This document shows, in pieces, positions 9,064 to 18,222 of a stretch of 64,000 nt of DNA (positions are counted from its first letter, which is position 1; each line of letters starts with the position of its first letter). Source of the DNA: Mucilaginibacter segetis (GTDB lineage: Bacteria; Bacteroidota; Bacteroidia; Sphingobacteriales; Sphingobacteriaceae). The DNA lies in contig NZ_JAEHFW010000001.1 of assembly GCF_016522075.1 (NCBI RefSeq), positions 620,001 through 684,000 on the forward strand. The letters run 5' to 3'. The notes below the pieces were generated by a model. The model was given only the letters and a program-made list of their open reading frames with translations. It did no database searches and was not told where the DNA came from. Made by a program: the position numbers and the translations under genes.

Positions 9064-10677
9064 ATGGAACAAAATAATTCAAAAAGTAATGGATCCGCAT
9101 TATACACATTGGTAACCGTGTTTTTCTTTTGGGGCTTTTTAGCTGCCTCGAACGGAATTTTTATACCTTTTTGTAAAGCACATTTTAGCTTAACTCAATT
9201 TGAATCACAATTAATCGACTTCACTTTTTACGGTGGTTATTTTATTGGCTCATTGATACTTTATTTTGCTTCTGCAGCTTCTAAGGTTGATATACTTAAC
9301 AAAATAGGTTATAAAAATGGTATTATACTCGGGTTAGTTATATCAGCAATAGGTGCGCTTATTATGGTACCCGCAATAGGTTCCGGGTCCTTCGCATTTA
9401 TATTGGCTACCTTTTTCATAATAGCATTAGGTTTTTCTTTACAGCAAACGGCGGCTAATCCTTTCGTGGTTGCACTGGGCAGTCCGGAAACCGGATCACA
9501 CCGCTTAAACTTTGCAGGTGGGGTTAATAACTTTGGTAGCATAATGGGGCCTGTTATTGTAAGTTTTGTGTTATTTGGTTCTGCATCGGCCGCTATACCT
9601 GCAGCTGATGTGAAAATATCCTCAGTAAATAACCTGTATTATATTTTAGCAGGCTTATTTTTAGCTGTAGCTATCTTTTTTTGGGTGTCAAAAATGCCTA
9701 AAGTTACCAGTGATGAAAAAATTGAAACCAGTAATAAAGCTAATACCCCGCTTTTCATCATCTTTATCGCATTTTTGATGATCCTGGCTTCAGGACCGCT
9801 TAGCACATCTACAGGTCTTGCCAAATCAATTTTTGTATATGCTGCATTACTCATTATCCTTTTGTCACTGGTAGGTTCTGTTTTTGCTTCGGCATCAACA
9901 AAAAACAAATCGGGCTGGGGTGCTATGCAATACCCACAGCTGGTTTATGGTATGCTTGCAATATTTACTTATGTAGGAACCGAGGTTACCATACAAAGTA
10001 ATATGGGAGCTTTGCTGGAAACTAAAGATTTTGGCGGATACACTGCTTCGCAAATTGCACCGTTCATCTCTTTGTATTGGGGTAGCTTAATGATAGGCCG
10101 TTGGACAGGTGCTATCGGTGCGTTTAACCTCTCAAAATCGATGAAGTTGCTTTTAACCATTGTAGTCCCGTTTGTGGCTTTTGGTGTAGTATTACTGGTT
10201 AATGGTATAAATAGCGATGTAAGTAATCTTTATGTATACGCAGTATGTGTTGCGGTATTAGTTGTAGGGTTTATTATTGGTAATCAAAAGCCTGTACGTA
10301 CGCTTGCTTTATTTGGCGTATTGGGTGTAATATTTATGGTGATAGGTTTAATGACTACCGGAATGGTAGCTATTTATGCATTCATTAGTGGTGGCTTATG
10401 CTGCTCTATTATGTGGCCGTCTATCTTCTCCCTGTCTGTTACCGGTTTGGGTAAATACACCAGCCAGGGTTCGGCATTTTTAATTATGATGATATTAGGT
10501 GGCTCTATTATTCCGCCGGTACAGGGTATCCTTGCAGATACCAGTGGTATTCACCTATCTTATATAGTGCCGGTTGTTGGCTTTGCTTACCTTGCATTTT
10601 TTGCCTGGAAAGCCGGTGCTGAATTAAAGAAACAAGGTATTGATATTGATAAAGTAGAAGCAGGCGGCGGTCACTAA
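9064..10677 (+). CDS. FucP-type sugar:proton symporter (MFS, FHS family)
   Basis: Major facilitator protein of the fucose/glucose/galactose permease group. N-terminal family motifs are [17 protein letters not shown] and [11 protein letters not shown]; the C-terminal half has [20 protein letters not shown] and GGSIIPP, typical of FucP and GluP. At 537 residues it is about 100 longer than FucP: two extra hydrophobic pairs are seen (about residues 228-285 and 360-425), so the helix count is probably 14 or more instead of 12. It should import a hexose with protons; which sugar is unknown. No catabolic gene is adjacent. A strong terminator follows. The 183-bp AT-rich leader contains TAAGTTTA, only an imperfect promoter match. 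Confidence 0.88.
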   Translation: MEQNNSKSNGSALYTLVTVFFFWGFLAASNGIFIPFCKAHFSLTQFESQLIDFTFYGGYFIGSLILYFASAASKVDILNKIGYKNGIILGLVISAIGALIMVPAIGSGSFAFILATFFIIALGFSLQQTAANPFVVALGSPETGSHRLNFAGGVNNFGSIMGPVIVSFVLFGSASAAIPAADVKISSVNNLYYILAGLFLAVAIFFWVSKMPKVTSDEKIETSNKANTPLFIIFIAFLMILASGPLSTSTGLAKSIFVYAALLIILLSLVGSVFASASTKNKSGWGAMQYPQLVYGMLAIFTYVGTEVTIQSNMGALLETKDFGGYTASQIAPFISLYWGSLMIGRWTGAIGAFNLSKSMKLLLTIVVPFVAFGVVLLVNGINSDVSNLYVYAVCVAVLVVGFIIGNQKPVRTLALFGVLGVIFMVIGLMTTGMVAIYAFISGGLCCSIMWPSIFSLSVTGLGKYTSQGSAFLIMMILGGSIIPPVQGILADTSGIHLSYIVPVVGFAYLAFFAWKAGAELKKQGIDIDKVEAGGGH

Positions 10678-10699
10678 TTATCCCCCTGTCATTTTACTA

Positions 10700-10743
10700 A
10701 AAAAAGAGGTTAGTTAGCTTGGTTAACTAACCTCCTTTTATTT
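10700..10743 (+). terminator. Rho-independent terminator of the sugar permease gene
   Basis: Perfect 11-bp stem (10706-10716 with 10724-10734), 7-base loop, followed by CTTTTATTT. It separates the permease from the dCMP deaminase gene 18 bp further on. Confidence 0.9.
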
Positions 10744-10760
10744 AAGCTCGCGATTAAAAT

Positions 10761-11216
10761 ATGGATAAGCCCTCTTTTGATACTATTTTTATGAATCTGG
10801 CCACCGATCTGGCTAAGCGGTCGCATTGTGTAAAAGCGCATGTAGGCGCGGTTTTAGCAAAGGATACCCGCATTATTTCGGTAGGGTATAACGGTCCCCC
10901 GGCGGGCACCCATAATTGTGATGAGGAATGGCCGGAATCCGGCTGTGCACGCGATTCTAAAGGCAGTTGCTCCCTTGCCTTGCACGCCGAAGAAAACGCT
11001 ATACTATACGCTGTAAAAAATGGCGCCAATTTGCAGGGAGCTACGCTATACACTACACTTTCGCCATGTTTACCTTGTGCACGGCTTATTTTTTCGGCAG
11101 GTATTAAACAGGTTTATTTTGATAAATCGTATGCGGAGTATAAGGGCTTGCCCAGCGATGAGGGAGTTGATTTCCTTAACCGCTTTGGTGTGAATGCGGT
11201 TAAGGTAAATAGCTGA
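10761..11216 (+). CDS. Deoxycytidylate (dCMP) deaminase family protein
   Basis: A 151-residue zinc deaminase. The catalytic motif HAEENAI gives His75 as zinc ligand and Glu77 as proton shuttle; PCLPC supplies Cys103 and Cys106. A second Cys/His-rich stretch before the active site (GTHNCDEEWPESGC) matches the structural zinc or allosteric region of dCMP deaminases and ComEB. It would convert dCMP to dUMP, feeding thymidylate synthesis. Full length. It starts just after a terminator, so it probably has its own promoter, although no exact motif was found in the short gap. The convergent neighbour, cmk, also handles CMP/dCMP, which fits a pyrimidine theme but they are not co-transcribed. Confidence 0.9.
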   Translation: MDKPSFDTIFMNLATDLAKRSHCVKAHVGAVLAKDTRIISVGYNGPPAGTHNCDEEWPESGCARDSKGSCSLALHAEENAILYAVKNGANLQGATLYTTLSPCLPCARLIFSAGIKQVYFDKSYAEYKGLPSDEGVDFLNRFGVNAVKVNS

Positions 11217-11243
11217 TAATCGACTTGGCAATCACACGCAGCA

Positions 11244-11921
11244 TCAGCTTTTCATAAAGGGTTCTATCTTACTCAGAGCAAACAATAATTGTTCTTTAGG
11301 CGTAAGATCAGTGTTGTCTAAAATAATAGCGTCCTCTGCTCGTACAAGCGGACTCTCTTCACGGGTTGTATCCTGATAATCGCGGTGAGCAAGGTTATCA
11401 AATACTTCTTCCAAAGTTATATCCGGATTTTTAGGTAAGAGTTCTTTATAGCGTCTTTCTGCACGTATCTTAGGGTCGGCGGTCATAAATAGTTTTACCT
11501 GTGCATCCGGGAAAACAACCGTACCAATATCACGCCCATCCATCACAATACTTTTTGATTTGCCTAAACGCTGTTGCTGTTTTACCATCTCTACGCGTAC
11601 CTCACGTATCGCTGCAACCGTGCTTACTTTTTCGGAAACGGGCATCAGGCGTATTTCATCGGATACCTCTTCATCATTAAGTGTAATGTGTGTTTGATAA
11701 TCGCGCGAGTGAAAATTAAGATGGATATTTTTAAGGGCTTGGGCAACTTGCTTATGATTTTGCATATCAATGTTGTTCCTTAAAAAGTATAAGGCTACTG
11801 CACGGTACATCGCGCCGCTGTCAACATAAATAAAGTGAAGTTCTTTTGCCAATGCTTTAGCCAGGGTGCTTTTTCCGCAGGAAGAATAGCCATCTATGGC
11901 TACTACGATATTGTTGCTCAT
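11244..11921 (-). CDS. cmk: Cytidylate kinase
   Basis: 225 residues. It phosphorylates CMP and dCMP with ATP. The P-loop is GYSSCGKST near residue 10, followed by VDSGAMYRAVALYF (substrate binding), VMDGRDIGTVVFP and a lid region (ERRYKELLPKNPD). An in-frame ATG 90 bp further upstream exists, but it adds 30 residues with no family match, and the ATG at 11921 directly precedes the canonical beta strand NNIVVAIDGYSS, so that start was chosen. Upstream lies arfB on the other strand, 63 bp between the two start codons. Confidence 0.93.
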   Translation of the reverse strand: MSNNIVVAIDGYSSCGKSTLAKALAKELHFIYVDSGAMYRAVALYFLRNNIDMQNHKQVAQALKNIHLNFHSRDYQTHITLNDEEVSDEIRLMPVSEKVSTVAAIREVRVEMVKQQQRLGKSKSIVMDGRDIGTVVFPDAQVKLFMTADPKIRAERRYKELLPKNPDITLEEVFDNLAHRDYQDTTREESPLVRAEDAIILDNTDLTPKEQLLFALSKIEPFMKS

Positions 11922-11972
11922 CGGGAAACGAAGATACAAAAATGCAGTATTCTTATAACAGCTAATTTGATT

Positions 11973-11980
11973 TACTTTTG
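11973..11980 (+). promoter_or_regulatory. -7 motif TACTTTTG directly before arfB
   Basis: Exact TAnnTTTG match ending 4 bp before the arfB ATG. If used, the mRNA would start at or within about two bases of the start codon (leaderless). Confidence 0.55.
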
Positions 11981-11984
11981 CTGC

Positions 11985-12398
11985 ATGAATATTAATAAAG
12001 CCGACCTGCAAAAAGAGGTGTTATTTAAAACATCACGAAGTGGTGGTAAAGGAGGGCAAAATGTAAATAAGGTGTCAACTAAAGTAGAACTACTGTTTTT
12101 AGTAAAATCCTCAGATTTATTTACCGAAGAAGAGAAAGAACTGCTTAATGCTAAGTTGCAAAATCGTTTTAATAAGGACGGATTAGTGCAAGTGATATGT
12201 GATGAGGAGCGAAGCCAGTACCTTAATAAAGAGATAGCTTTGGAGCGCCTCATGATACTGCTTGATAATGCGCTTATTAAGCCCAAGGTGCGTAAGGTGA
12301 AAAAGGTGAGTAAAGCAGCTAAGCTGGCGCGTTTAAACAATAAAAAAATGCAGGCCACCAAAAAAGAAAGCCGTAAAAGAAATTTTGATACTAATTAA
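11985..12398 (+). CDS. arfB: Alternative ribosome-rescue factor (RF-1 domain peptidyl-tRNA hydrolase)
   Basis: 137 residues. ArfB/YaeJ binds stalled ribosomes without a stop codon in the A site and hydrolyses peptidyl-tRNA. The catalytic GGQ is at residues 23-25 within SRSGGKGGQNVNKVSTKVEL, and the C-terminal tail (about residues 100-137) is rich in Lys and Arg (KVRKVKKVSKAAKLARL), the part that enters the mRNA channel. An ATG 150 bp further upstream is in frame, but the extra 50 residues do not fit the family and overlap cmk antisense, so the ATG at 11985 was chosen. Its 3' end overlaps the convergent LpxR-like gene by 8 bp. Confidence 0.93.
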   Translation: MNINKADLQKEVLFKTSRSGGKGGQNVNKVSTKVELLFLVKSSDLFTEEEKELLNAKLQNRFNKDGLVQVICDEERSQYLNKEIALERLMILLDNALIKPKVRKVKKVSKAAKLARLNNKKMQATKKESRKRNFDTN

Positions 12399-13347
12399 AA
12401 CGGTAAAGCACAGTAGCAGAACCCCATTGGTGACGTTTGGCCATCCCTTTTACTTCCTTAGTATCAAATACAGCTGATAAGTCGAATATAAAACGACTGC
12501 CGGCATAACTTACCCCCACCTGCTGACTGAAAACAAGCGGATTTATCTCTCCGGTAACTTCCTGCGTATTAGGTTCAGGATGGCTTTTGAAAAGATTCCC
12601 CTGCACGGTAGCATCGTAAGCAACAAGGTTGATCAATGGTTTATAATAAAAAAACAATTCGCGGGGGTGTAAGGGAGCGATATTATCGTTTTTGATGGCT
12701 GTGCTTTGTGTGCTAACTGAACGGAAGAACTGGTTAAAATTACCCAGTCGTAACAAAGGCCCAATTCCGGCACCGGTAAAACCATTCCCTAAATTACCAT
12801 AAGCGTTAACACTTATATCTGCCCACGCTTCACGACTTATTAATTTAGTATAATCAGCACTCAAATTTAATTCCACATCATTACGCACCTGGTATTGCCA
12901 GCCGTTAAGATTATAAAAGCCAAAAGTATCATGTATAAAGTTCTGTACAGGCTCACCACCTGCAGCCGGCCCTACTACGCCAATTTTAGCACCCAGCTTT
13001 AAACTGCTCTCATTATTGTATAACAGGTTCAATGAGGAGCCAATATACAGATACCCGGCAAATGGCCTGTCCAGGTAGTTTAAAGAGGGGATGTTGCCAG
13101 ACTGCGCATTATATATTTTTTGGCCGGCTTCAAATCCGAGTACCTTGTTAAGTAAACTGGTGTTCCCATTCTTACCCACATCAAGCGCATGGCGGTAATA
13201 AATAAAAATTCCGTTAGTATAATATCTGTCTGATCCTTGTGCTAAAAACGAATCGTTATCAGCTTGTATGCCAAGTTCATCAGTATGTGATTGCGCCTGT
13301 ACAGCACCTGCAATAAACAGGCATAACATCAATAATTTAATTTTCAT
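12391..13347 (-). CDS. LpxR-like lipid A deacylase family outer-membrane protein (DUF2219)
   Basis: 318 residues with a signal peptide ending AGAVQAQ. The N-terminal motif ELGIQADNDSFLAQGSDRYYTNG contains the Asn/Asp residues that form the calcium site and active site in LpxR (the ND and TDRYYTNG elements), and GAKIGVVGPAAGG plus HDTFGF follow the family pattern. LpxR is a 12-stranded outer-membrane barrel that removes the 3'-acyloxyacyl group from lipid A. The C-terminal residues (HQWGSATVLYRFN) form a plausible last strand. Whether it acts on lipid A here is not shown. It follows the barrel gene at 13408-13989 by 60 bp on the same strand and may share its transcript. Confidence 0.82.
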   Translation of the reverse strand: MKIKLLMLCLFIAGAVQAQSHTDELGIQADNDSFLAQGSDRYYTNGIFIYYRHALDVGKNGNTSLLNKVLGFEAGQKIYNAQSGNIPSLNYLDRPFAGYLYIGSSLNLLYNNESSLKLGAKIGVVGPAAGGEPVQNFIHDTFGFYNLNGWQYQVRNDVELNLSADYTKLISREAWADISVNAYGNLGNGFTGAGIGPLLRLGNFNQFFRSVSTQSTAIKNDNIAPLHPRELFFYYKPLINLVAYDATVQGNLFKSHPEPNTQEVTGEINPLVFSQQVGVSYAGSRFIFDLSAVFDTKEVKGMAKRHQWGSATVLYRFN

Positions 13348-13407
13348 CAGGATATTAAAAGGTTCGGCTAAAGTATAAAAAATCAGCCTTTAAATTCAAT
13401 AACCTGT

Positions 13408-13989
13408 TTAAAATGCGTAACCAAAACTTATATATGGCCAGTAAGGAGCAAAGCCATGTGTATTAAAAATGGGGCTCACCCCGGCCCGAAAAGCGAAGCC
13501 ACCATCTGCCGGCTGATACCGATACCCAAAATTTAGTGTGCCCAGGACACCGCTGTTATTTGACCGGTTATAATAATAATTGCCATTGGTATCGGTAGTA
13601 TATTCGTAATTATCACCGAAAAAAGGTGTACTAACGTGGTTTTCGATATAATAGGTTGCTCCGATTCCCACCTCAAAATATTTACCATTTTTACCTAACA
13701 AATAATTAAGTACAACAGGAATAGTGAAAAGGTTATCGCCTGAATCAGCATAATAGCTGATGCCAACACGGCCCCCTAAACCATCCTGACGCTTATTAAA
13801 ACGGGTGTCATAATTCAAGGAGTAAAGTGCGCCCGGCCCCAACAATTCAAAAAATACCGTCTGCGCTTTTTTGTTAACGTAAGGGTTTGGGATCGAATCA
13901 GATTGAGAAGGTGAGATCTTCTGCGCCTTTACATACGTTGCTGTAGTAAGGGCGAAAATAAGTGCAATAGGTAAAATCTTAATTGTCAT
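13408..13989 (-). CDS. Predicted outer-membrane beta-barrel protein
   Basis: I do not recognise a named family. The 193-residue product has a signal peptide (cleavage probably after VKAQ), a Ser/Pro-rich linker, then alternating strands rich in Gly, Tyr and Phe (GRVGISYY, FEVGIGATYYIE, TLNFGYRY, FRAGVSPIF) and a final strand ending in Phe (YISFGYAF), the usual barrel insertion signal. This suggests an 8-stranded barrel. It lies downstream of the lon terminator and upstream of the LpxR-like gene in the same direction, suggesting a two-gene envelope operon. Function unknown. Confidence 0.75.
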   Translation of the reverse strand: MTIKILPIALIFALTTATYVKAQKISPSQSDSIPNPYVNKKAQTVFFELLGPGALYSLNYDTRFNKRQDGLGGRVGISYYADSGDNLFTIPVVLNYLLGKNGKYFEVGIGATYYIENHVSTPFFGDNYEYTTDTNGNYYYNRSNNSGVLGTLNFGYRYQPADGGFAFRAGVSPIFNTHGFAPYWPYISFGYAF

Positions 13990-14092
13990 AAAAATTAATT
14001 AGTAACTTATGAAGATAAACAGATTTACCTGAATACCCGATTTTATTAAATATTTATTTGCTATAGTTACGGCAACCGGAAGTATAATGCAA

Positions 14093-14123
14093 CAAAAAAG
14101 CAGGAGTAAATTTCTCCTGCTTT
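14093..14123. terminator. Terminator downstream of lon
   Basis: Perfect 10-bp stem AAAGCAGGAG / CTCCTGCTTT with a 7-base loop; the A-run at 14094-14099 gives the U-tract for the minus-strand lon transcript. Confidence 0.85.
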
Positions 14124-14148
14124 GATTTATTATTTTTGTTGACGCTAT

Positions 14149-16629
14149 TTAATTTGATTCCGGTTTAGGGGGTTCCTTTTCCCTAACAGTAAGGTCGAGT
14201 GGGTTGCTCACCTTTTCGTCAAGTAGCGCAAGATTCACCACAGCGCTCATATCAGTAACATAATGGAAATTCAGTTGCTTAATGTAATCTTCCTTAATCT
14301 CCAATATATCTTTCTGGTTGGATCTGCACAGAATAATCTCTTTTATATTGGCCCTTTTGGCAGCTAATATCTTTTCCTTAATTCCGCCAACAGGCAACAC
14401 ACGACCTCGCAGGGTTATTTCTCCTGTCATGGCTAAATGCGGTTTTACTTTGCGTTGTGTAAATGCCGAAACCAATGCCGTAAGCATAGTTACACCTGCA
14501 GAAGGCCCGTCTTTTGGAGTAGCGCCCGCCGGTACGTGCACATGCACATCCCACTGCTCAAATAATTTAGGATTAATGTTAAACGTGGAAGCGTGTGCCC
14601 TAAGATAAGCAAGTGCAATAGTTACCGACTCTTTCATCACATCACCCAAGCTACCTGTTAAGGTAAGTTTACCGTTGCCAGGGCTCAAGCTGGCCTCAAT
14701 AAACAGGATGTCGCCGCCTACCTGTGTCCAGGCAAGGCCGGTTACTACGCCGGCGGTGTCGTTATTTTCGTAAAGATCTTTATCAAAAATAGGCGCACCT
14801 AAAATTTTCTCTACCTCTTTTTTATTCACCAAAACATTATAAGGCTCATCAAGCGCTATGTTCTTAGCTACACCGCGTATAACCGAACCTATTTTCTTTT
14901 CTAATGAGCGGACACCCGATTCGCGGGTATAGTCTTCTATTATTTTTTCAAGAACATCACTTTTAACTACCACATTTTTAGCGGTAAGTCCGTGAGCTTC
15001 GCGTTGTTTAGGTAAAAGATGCCTTTTGGCTATTTCAATTTTTTCTTCAATGGTATAGCCGTTTACTTCTATGATCTCCATACGATCAAGCAGAGCAGGC
15101 TGAATATTGTTAAGGGAGTTAGCTGTAGCAATAAACATCACGTTGGACAGATCGAAATCCATCTCGACATAATGGTCATAGAAACTATTATTTTGTTCGG
15201 GATCAAGAACCTCGAGTAAAGCGGATGACGGGTCACCCCTAAAGTCGTTACCTACCTTATCGATCTCATCAAGTATAAAAACAGGGTTGGCTGCTCCGGC
15301 CTTTTTCACAGACTGTATAATGCGCCCGGGCATGGCACCTATATACGTTTTACGATGTCCGCGAATTTCGGCCTCATCTCTTATACCTCCCAGTGCCATA
15401 CGTACATATTTACGGCCCAAAGCTTTTGCTATTGATTTACCCAGTGATGTTTTACCAACACCCGGAGGGCCAACCAAACAAAGGATCGGGGCTTTCATAT
15501 CGTGCTTTAGTTTAAGCACCGCCAGGTATTCAATTATGCGTTGTTTTACCTTGTCTAATCCAAAATGATCCTTGTCCAGAACTTTCTGAGCGCGTTTAAG
15601 GTCGAAGTTATCCTTAGTAAATTCATTCCATGGCAGATCAAGTAAGAGCTCTAAATAGTTTATCTGCACCGAATAATCTGCTGCCGCAGGATTAGTGCGG
15701 GCGAGTTTTTCCAGCTCCTTATTAAAATGGTTTTTTACTTCTTTAGACCATTTCTTTTTTTGCGAACGGGCACGCAGATTTTCTATCTCCAGATCAGGGG
15801 AGGTACCACCCAGTTCTTCCTGTATGGTTTTAAGCTGTTGATTTAAAAAATAATCACGCTGTTGTTTGTCAAGATCTACCCGCACCTTGGTTTGTATCTG
15901 GTTTTTAAGTTCCAGCATTTGCAGGTCGAGCGTAAGATGTCCCAAAACCATATTAATACGCTCGCGCAGGCTTGATGTTTCCAGCAACGCCTGTTTCGCA
16001 GCAGTATCAGCATTCATATTCGACGATATGAAATTAATAAGGAAGGATGTGCTTTCAATATTACGTATGGCAATGCCTGCTTCGCTCGGAATGTTAGGCG
16101 AAAGTTGAATAATATTCATGGCCATATCCTTAACGGATGATACCATCGCCTTGAATTCTTTATCCTCCTTGGATTTGGTTTCCTTAAAAGTTTCCAGTGT
16201 GGCCTTTATGTAAGGCTCTGTTTGTACTTCTTCTTTTAACAAAACACGCTTTTTACCCTGCAATATAACGGTAGTATTGCCGTCCGGCATTTGCAGCATT
16301 TTTATAATCAGTGCTACTGTACCTACTTTATACAACTGATTAAATGTAGGGTCTTCTATACTTACATCTTGTTGAGCCACTACGCCTATTAAACGACTGC
16401 CTTTGTTAGCATCGCGTATCAATTTAATCGACTTATCGCGCCCTACGGTTATAGGTATAACAACGCCAGGGAACAAAACAGTGTTACGAAGCGGCAGTAT
16501 AGGTAATATATCGGGTAACTGCTCATTATTCATTTCCTCCTCATCCTCTGATGTCATCAGTGGGAAAAATTCGGAATCTTCATTTATAGCAGGTAAGGTA
16601 TTTTTAAAATCAAACGGATCGTAACTCAT
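14149..16629 (-). CDS. lon: ATP-dependent protease Lon
   Basis: An 826-residue cytoplasmic AAA+ protease. In order: LON substrate-binding domain (about 40-240, starting [14 protein letters not shown]), a helical linker, the AAA+ module with Walker [10 protein letters not shown] (387-395) and Walker B ([10 protein letters not shown]), and the LonB/A-type protease domain with the Ser-Lys dyad Ser710 (PKDGPSAG) and Lys753 (GGIKEKIL). All essential residues are present. Compared with E. coli Lon it has an acidic N-terminal extension (about 35 residues, [16 protein letters not shown]) and a Pro/Glu/Lys tail. It degrades misfolded and regulatory proteins. Single gene with its own terminator and a candidate promoter 98 bp upstream. 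Confidence 0.97.
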   Translation of the reverse strand: MSYDPFDFKNTLPAINEDSEFFPLMTSEDEEEMNNEQLPDILPILPLRNTVLFPGVVIPITVGRDKSIKLIRDANKGSRLIGVVAQQDVSIEDPTFNQLYKVGTVALIIKMLQMPDGNTTVILQGKKRVLLKEEVQTEPYIKATLETFKETKSKEDKEFKAMVSSVKDMAMNIIQLSPNIPSEAGIAIRNIESTSFLINFISSNMNADTAAKQALLETSSLRERINMVLGHLTLDLQMLELKNQIQTKVRVDLDKQQRDYFLNQQLKTIQEELGGTSPDLEIENLRARSQKKKWSKEVKNHFNKELEKLARTNPAAADYSVQINYLELLLDLPWNEFTKDNFDLKRAQKVLDKDHFGLDKVKQRIIEYLAVLKLKHDMKAPILCLVGPPGVGKTSLGKSIAKALGRKYVRMALGGIRDEAEIRGHRKTYIGAMPGRIIQSVKKAGAANPVFILDEIDKVGNDFRGDPSSALLEVLDPEQNNSFYDHYVEMDFDLSNVMFIATANSLNNIQPALLDRMEIIEVNGYTIEEKIEIAKRHLLPKQREAHGLTAKNVVVKSDVLEKIIEDYTRESGVRSLEKKIGSVIRGVAKNIALDEPYNVLVNKKEVEKILGAPIFDKDLYENNDTAGVVTGLAWTQVGGDILFIEASLSPGNGKLTLTGSLGDVMKESVTIALAYLRAHASTFNINPKLFEQWDVHVHVPAGATPKDGPSAGVTMLTALVSAFTQRKVKPHLAMTGEITLRGRVLPVGGIKEKILAAKRANIKEIILCRSNQKDILEIKEDYIKQLNFHYVTDMSAVVNLALLDEKVSNPLDLTVREKEPPKPESN

Positions 16630-17041
16630 TAATTACACAAATTTTATATAGGATATTAACGCCATATTGTCAGCAATGTAAAATAATTGCTTATTAATAC
16701 AGTATAATTAATCATATTATTATATACAAATATATTGTTTCAAGACCTGTGCCAATAAAATATAATTTATATATTTCTATATTTTTCACTTACAAAAAAC
16801 TGATTATTAAGTATTTATAATAAATAAAGATGTTTTTAACAAATAAGCGGATTTTATACTCGGGTGGAAAAAAAGTCAGGTGGGAATTAATAGCATTGTT
16901 GTTCTTGAAATTGGATGAATAAAATTATCGGCACATAATGATGGGTAAAACGCAAGTGGATATAAAAAAATGATTTGACATAATATTTTCTAATAATAAA
17001 AGTTAATGTAATACTATTTTGTTACACACGTTAAGTATTTA
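16630..17041. other. AT-rich intergenic region between divergent lon and TPR genes
   Basis: 412 bp of very AT-rich DNA without a credible reading frame. It holds the candidate lon promoter (16727-16755). For the TPR gene, TTGACA (about 16975) and ATTTTGTTAC (17017-17026) lie in the right region but do not match TAnnTTTG. No hairpin with a U-tract or RNA gene was recognised. Confidence 0.6.
16727..16755 (-). promoter_or_regulatory. Candidate lon promoter
   Basis: On the minus strand: TTG (16755-16753) as -33, an 18-bp spacer, and TATATTTG (16734-16727), an exact TAnnTTTG. This would give a 5' leader of roughly 90 bases before lon, unusually long for this window. Confidence 0.5.
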
Positions 17042-17668
17042 ATGAGGCTGTCGGCAATTGTATCTATACTTGTTATTACTACACTCAACTCATCAGCGCA
17101 AAATGCTTATGTGAGGTTGGGCCAGCAGGCGTTTATGGACGGAAATTTTAAAACCGCGGTAACCCAGCTCGAAAAAGCATGCCTTGTTGATTCTACTAAT
17201 GCCAACGCCTACTGGATGCTTGGATATTCTTACTATCATAGCGAAAACTACCGTAAATCAATTGCTGCTTATACCAAAGTTATTTACATAAACCCTGTTG
17301 ATGCCTCCGCGTATTATTACAGGGCAAGGGCTAAAGAGTATTTAGGTAAGGATACTTTTTTGTCGCCTGACGAACGCGAAAAATATCTTTTAGGTGCCAT
17401 ATTTGATCTTACCAAGGCCATTGCTATTGATCCTTCCGAAAAGATAAAGAGCTTTCAAACACGTGGATTGGCTTATCGGGAATATGGTGTATTTAAATTA
17501 AAAGCTAATTACCATAATACCTATGATAAAACACGAGGCATTAATTCACTAAGGGCATCTATTGACGATCTGCAAAAGGTGTTGAATAATAATCCGGGCA
17601 GGGAGGATATTGCCTCACAAATTGAACTTTCAAAAGAAGCCCTTGCAACCGCAGTTGGCCATCACTAA
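17042..17668 (+). CDS. Exported tetratricopeptide-repeat protein
   Basis: 208 residues with a signal peptide (cut near SSAQNA). Three or four TPR units follow: AYVRLGQQAFMDGNFKTAV, AYWMLGYSYYHSENYRKSI, and AYYYRARAKEYLGKD with a longer insertion before DLTKAIAIDPSEKIKSFQTRG. TPRs form a helical scaffold for protein contacts, so a periplasmic adaptor role is likely but the partner is unknown. Its last 4 bp overlap the convergent lipoprotein gene, with no terminator between them. Confidence 0.8.
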   Translation: MRLSAIVSILVITTLNSSAQNAYVRLGQQAFMDGNFKTAVTQLEKACLVDSTNANAYWMLGYSYYHSENYRKSIAAYTKVIYINPVDASAYYYRARAKEYLGKDTFLSPDEREKYLLGAIFDLTKAIAIDPSEKIKSFQTRGLAYREYGVFKLKANYHNTYDKTRGINSLRASIDDLQKVLNNNPGREDIASQIELSKEALATAVGHH

Positions 17669-18222
17669 AAAACTCCTTTTATTTTATAGTCGTTTTCGCC
17701 TATTACCTTTACATGCTGGTCTTTCTCTATAAGATAATAGGCACCGGGTATGTAGGTAAGTTTTTCGGAGGTACTGTATAAAATATTTTCGCTTTTATTA
17801 TAGATATATATAGACGTTACCTTGTCGGCTATATCTTTATGGATGCTTATGCGTCTGGTTTTTAACTCCGGATATTTAGCTGTGTAAACCAGGCTATCAC
17901 CCGCTTTTTGTATAGTATAACTGGCTTTCCATGCGGGTTTATTAATATCCGACTCTTTAAATAAATTCAGTTCCTGACCCCAATTAGCTATATGCACCTT
18001 TTTAGTTTCGGTATCACCATTATGTGAAACCGTTTTAATAACAGGTTGATTGAGCCGGGTAAGTCGTGCGGAGTCTGCCCTGAAATAATCCTTCAGATCA
18101 AAGTAGGCGAGGGTTGCCCCGGTTTCTTTAATTTCAGGCTTACAAGCATACCAGCCACATAAAACAAATATGCCGCAACCCAAAGCTATAATTTTAAAAC
18201 AAGGTTTAAACCAATACATCAC
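17665..18222 (-). CDS. Hypothetical lipoprotein co-transcribed with gpmI
   Basis: A 185-residue product without a family I can name. The N-terminus is a lipoprotein-like signal (basic start, hydrophobic core, WYAC with Cys27 as likely lipidation site). The mature part is mostly beta-rich with Lys/Asp/Tyr-rich strands (IRIS... SIYIYNKSENILYS), suggestive of a small beta sandwich. Its start codon lies 17 bp inside the end of gpmI, so translation is probably coupled. Such 'gpmI-lipoprotein' pairing gives no functional hint that I can defend. Confidence 0.7.
   Translation of the reverse strand: MMYWFKPCFKIIALGCGIFVLCGWYACKPEIKETGATLAYFDLKDYFRADSARLTRLNQPVIKTVSHNGDTETKKVHIANWGQELNLFKESDINKPAWKASYTIQKAGDSLVYTAKYPELKTRRISIHKDIADKVTSIYIYNKSENILYSTSEKLTYIPGAYYLIEKDQHVKVIGENDYKIKGVF

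Noticed and set aside
11835..11984. N-terminal extension of arfB by 50 residues
   Set aside because: It overlaps cmk antisense, has no family match, and the -7 motif at 11973 lies inside it.
14318..16624. Several open frames of 60-96 codons on the plus strand inside lon
   Set aside because: They lie antisense to a complete lon gene, have no family pattern and are explained by its codon bias.
16970..17026. TTGACA and ATTTTG as a sigma-70 promoter of the TPR gene
   Set aside because: Bacteroidota promoters do not use TTGACA, and the spacing to a -7 motif is not right.
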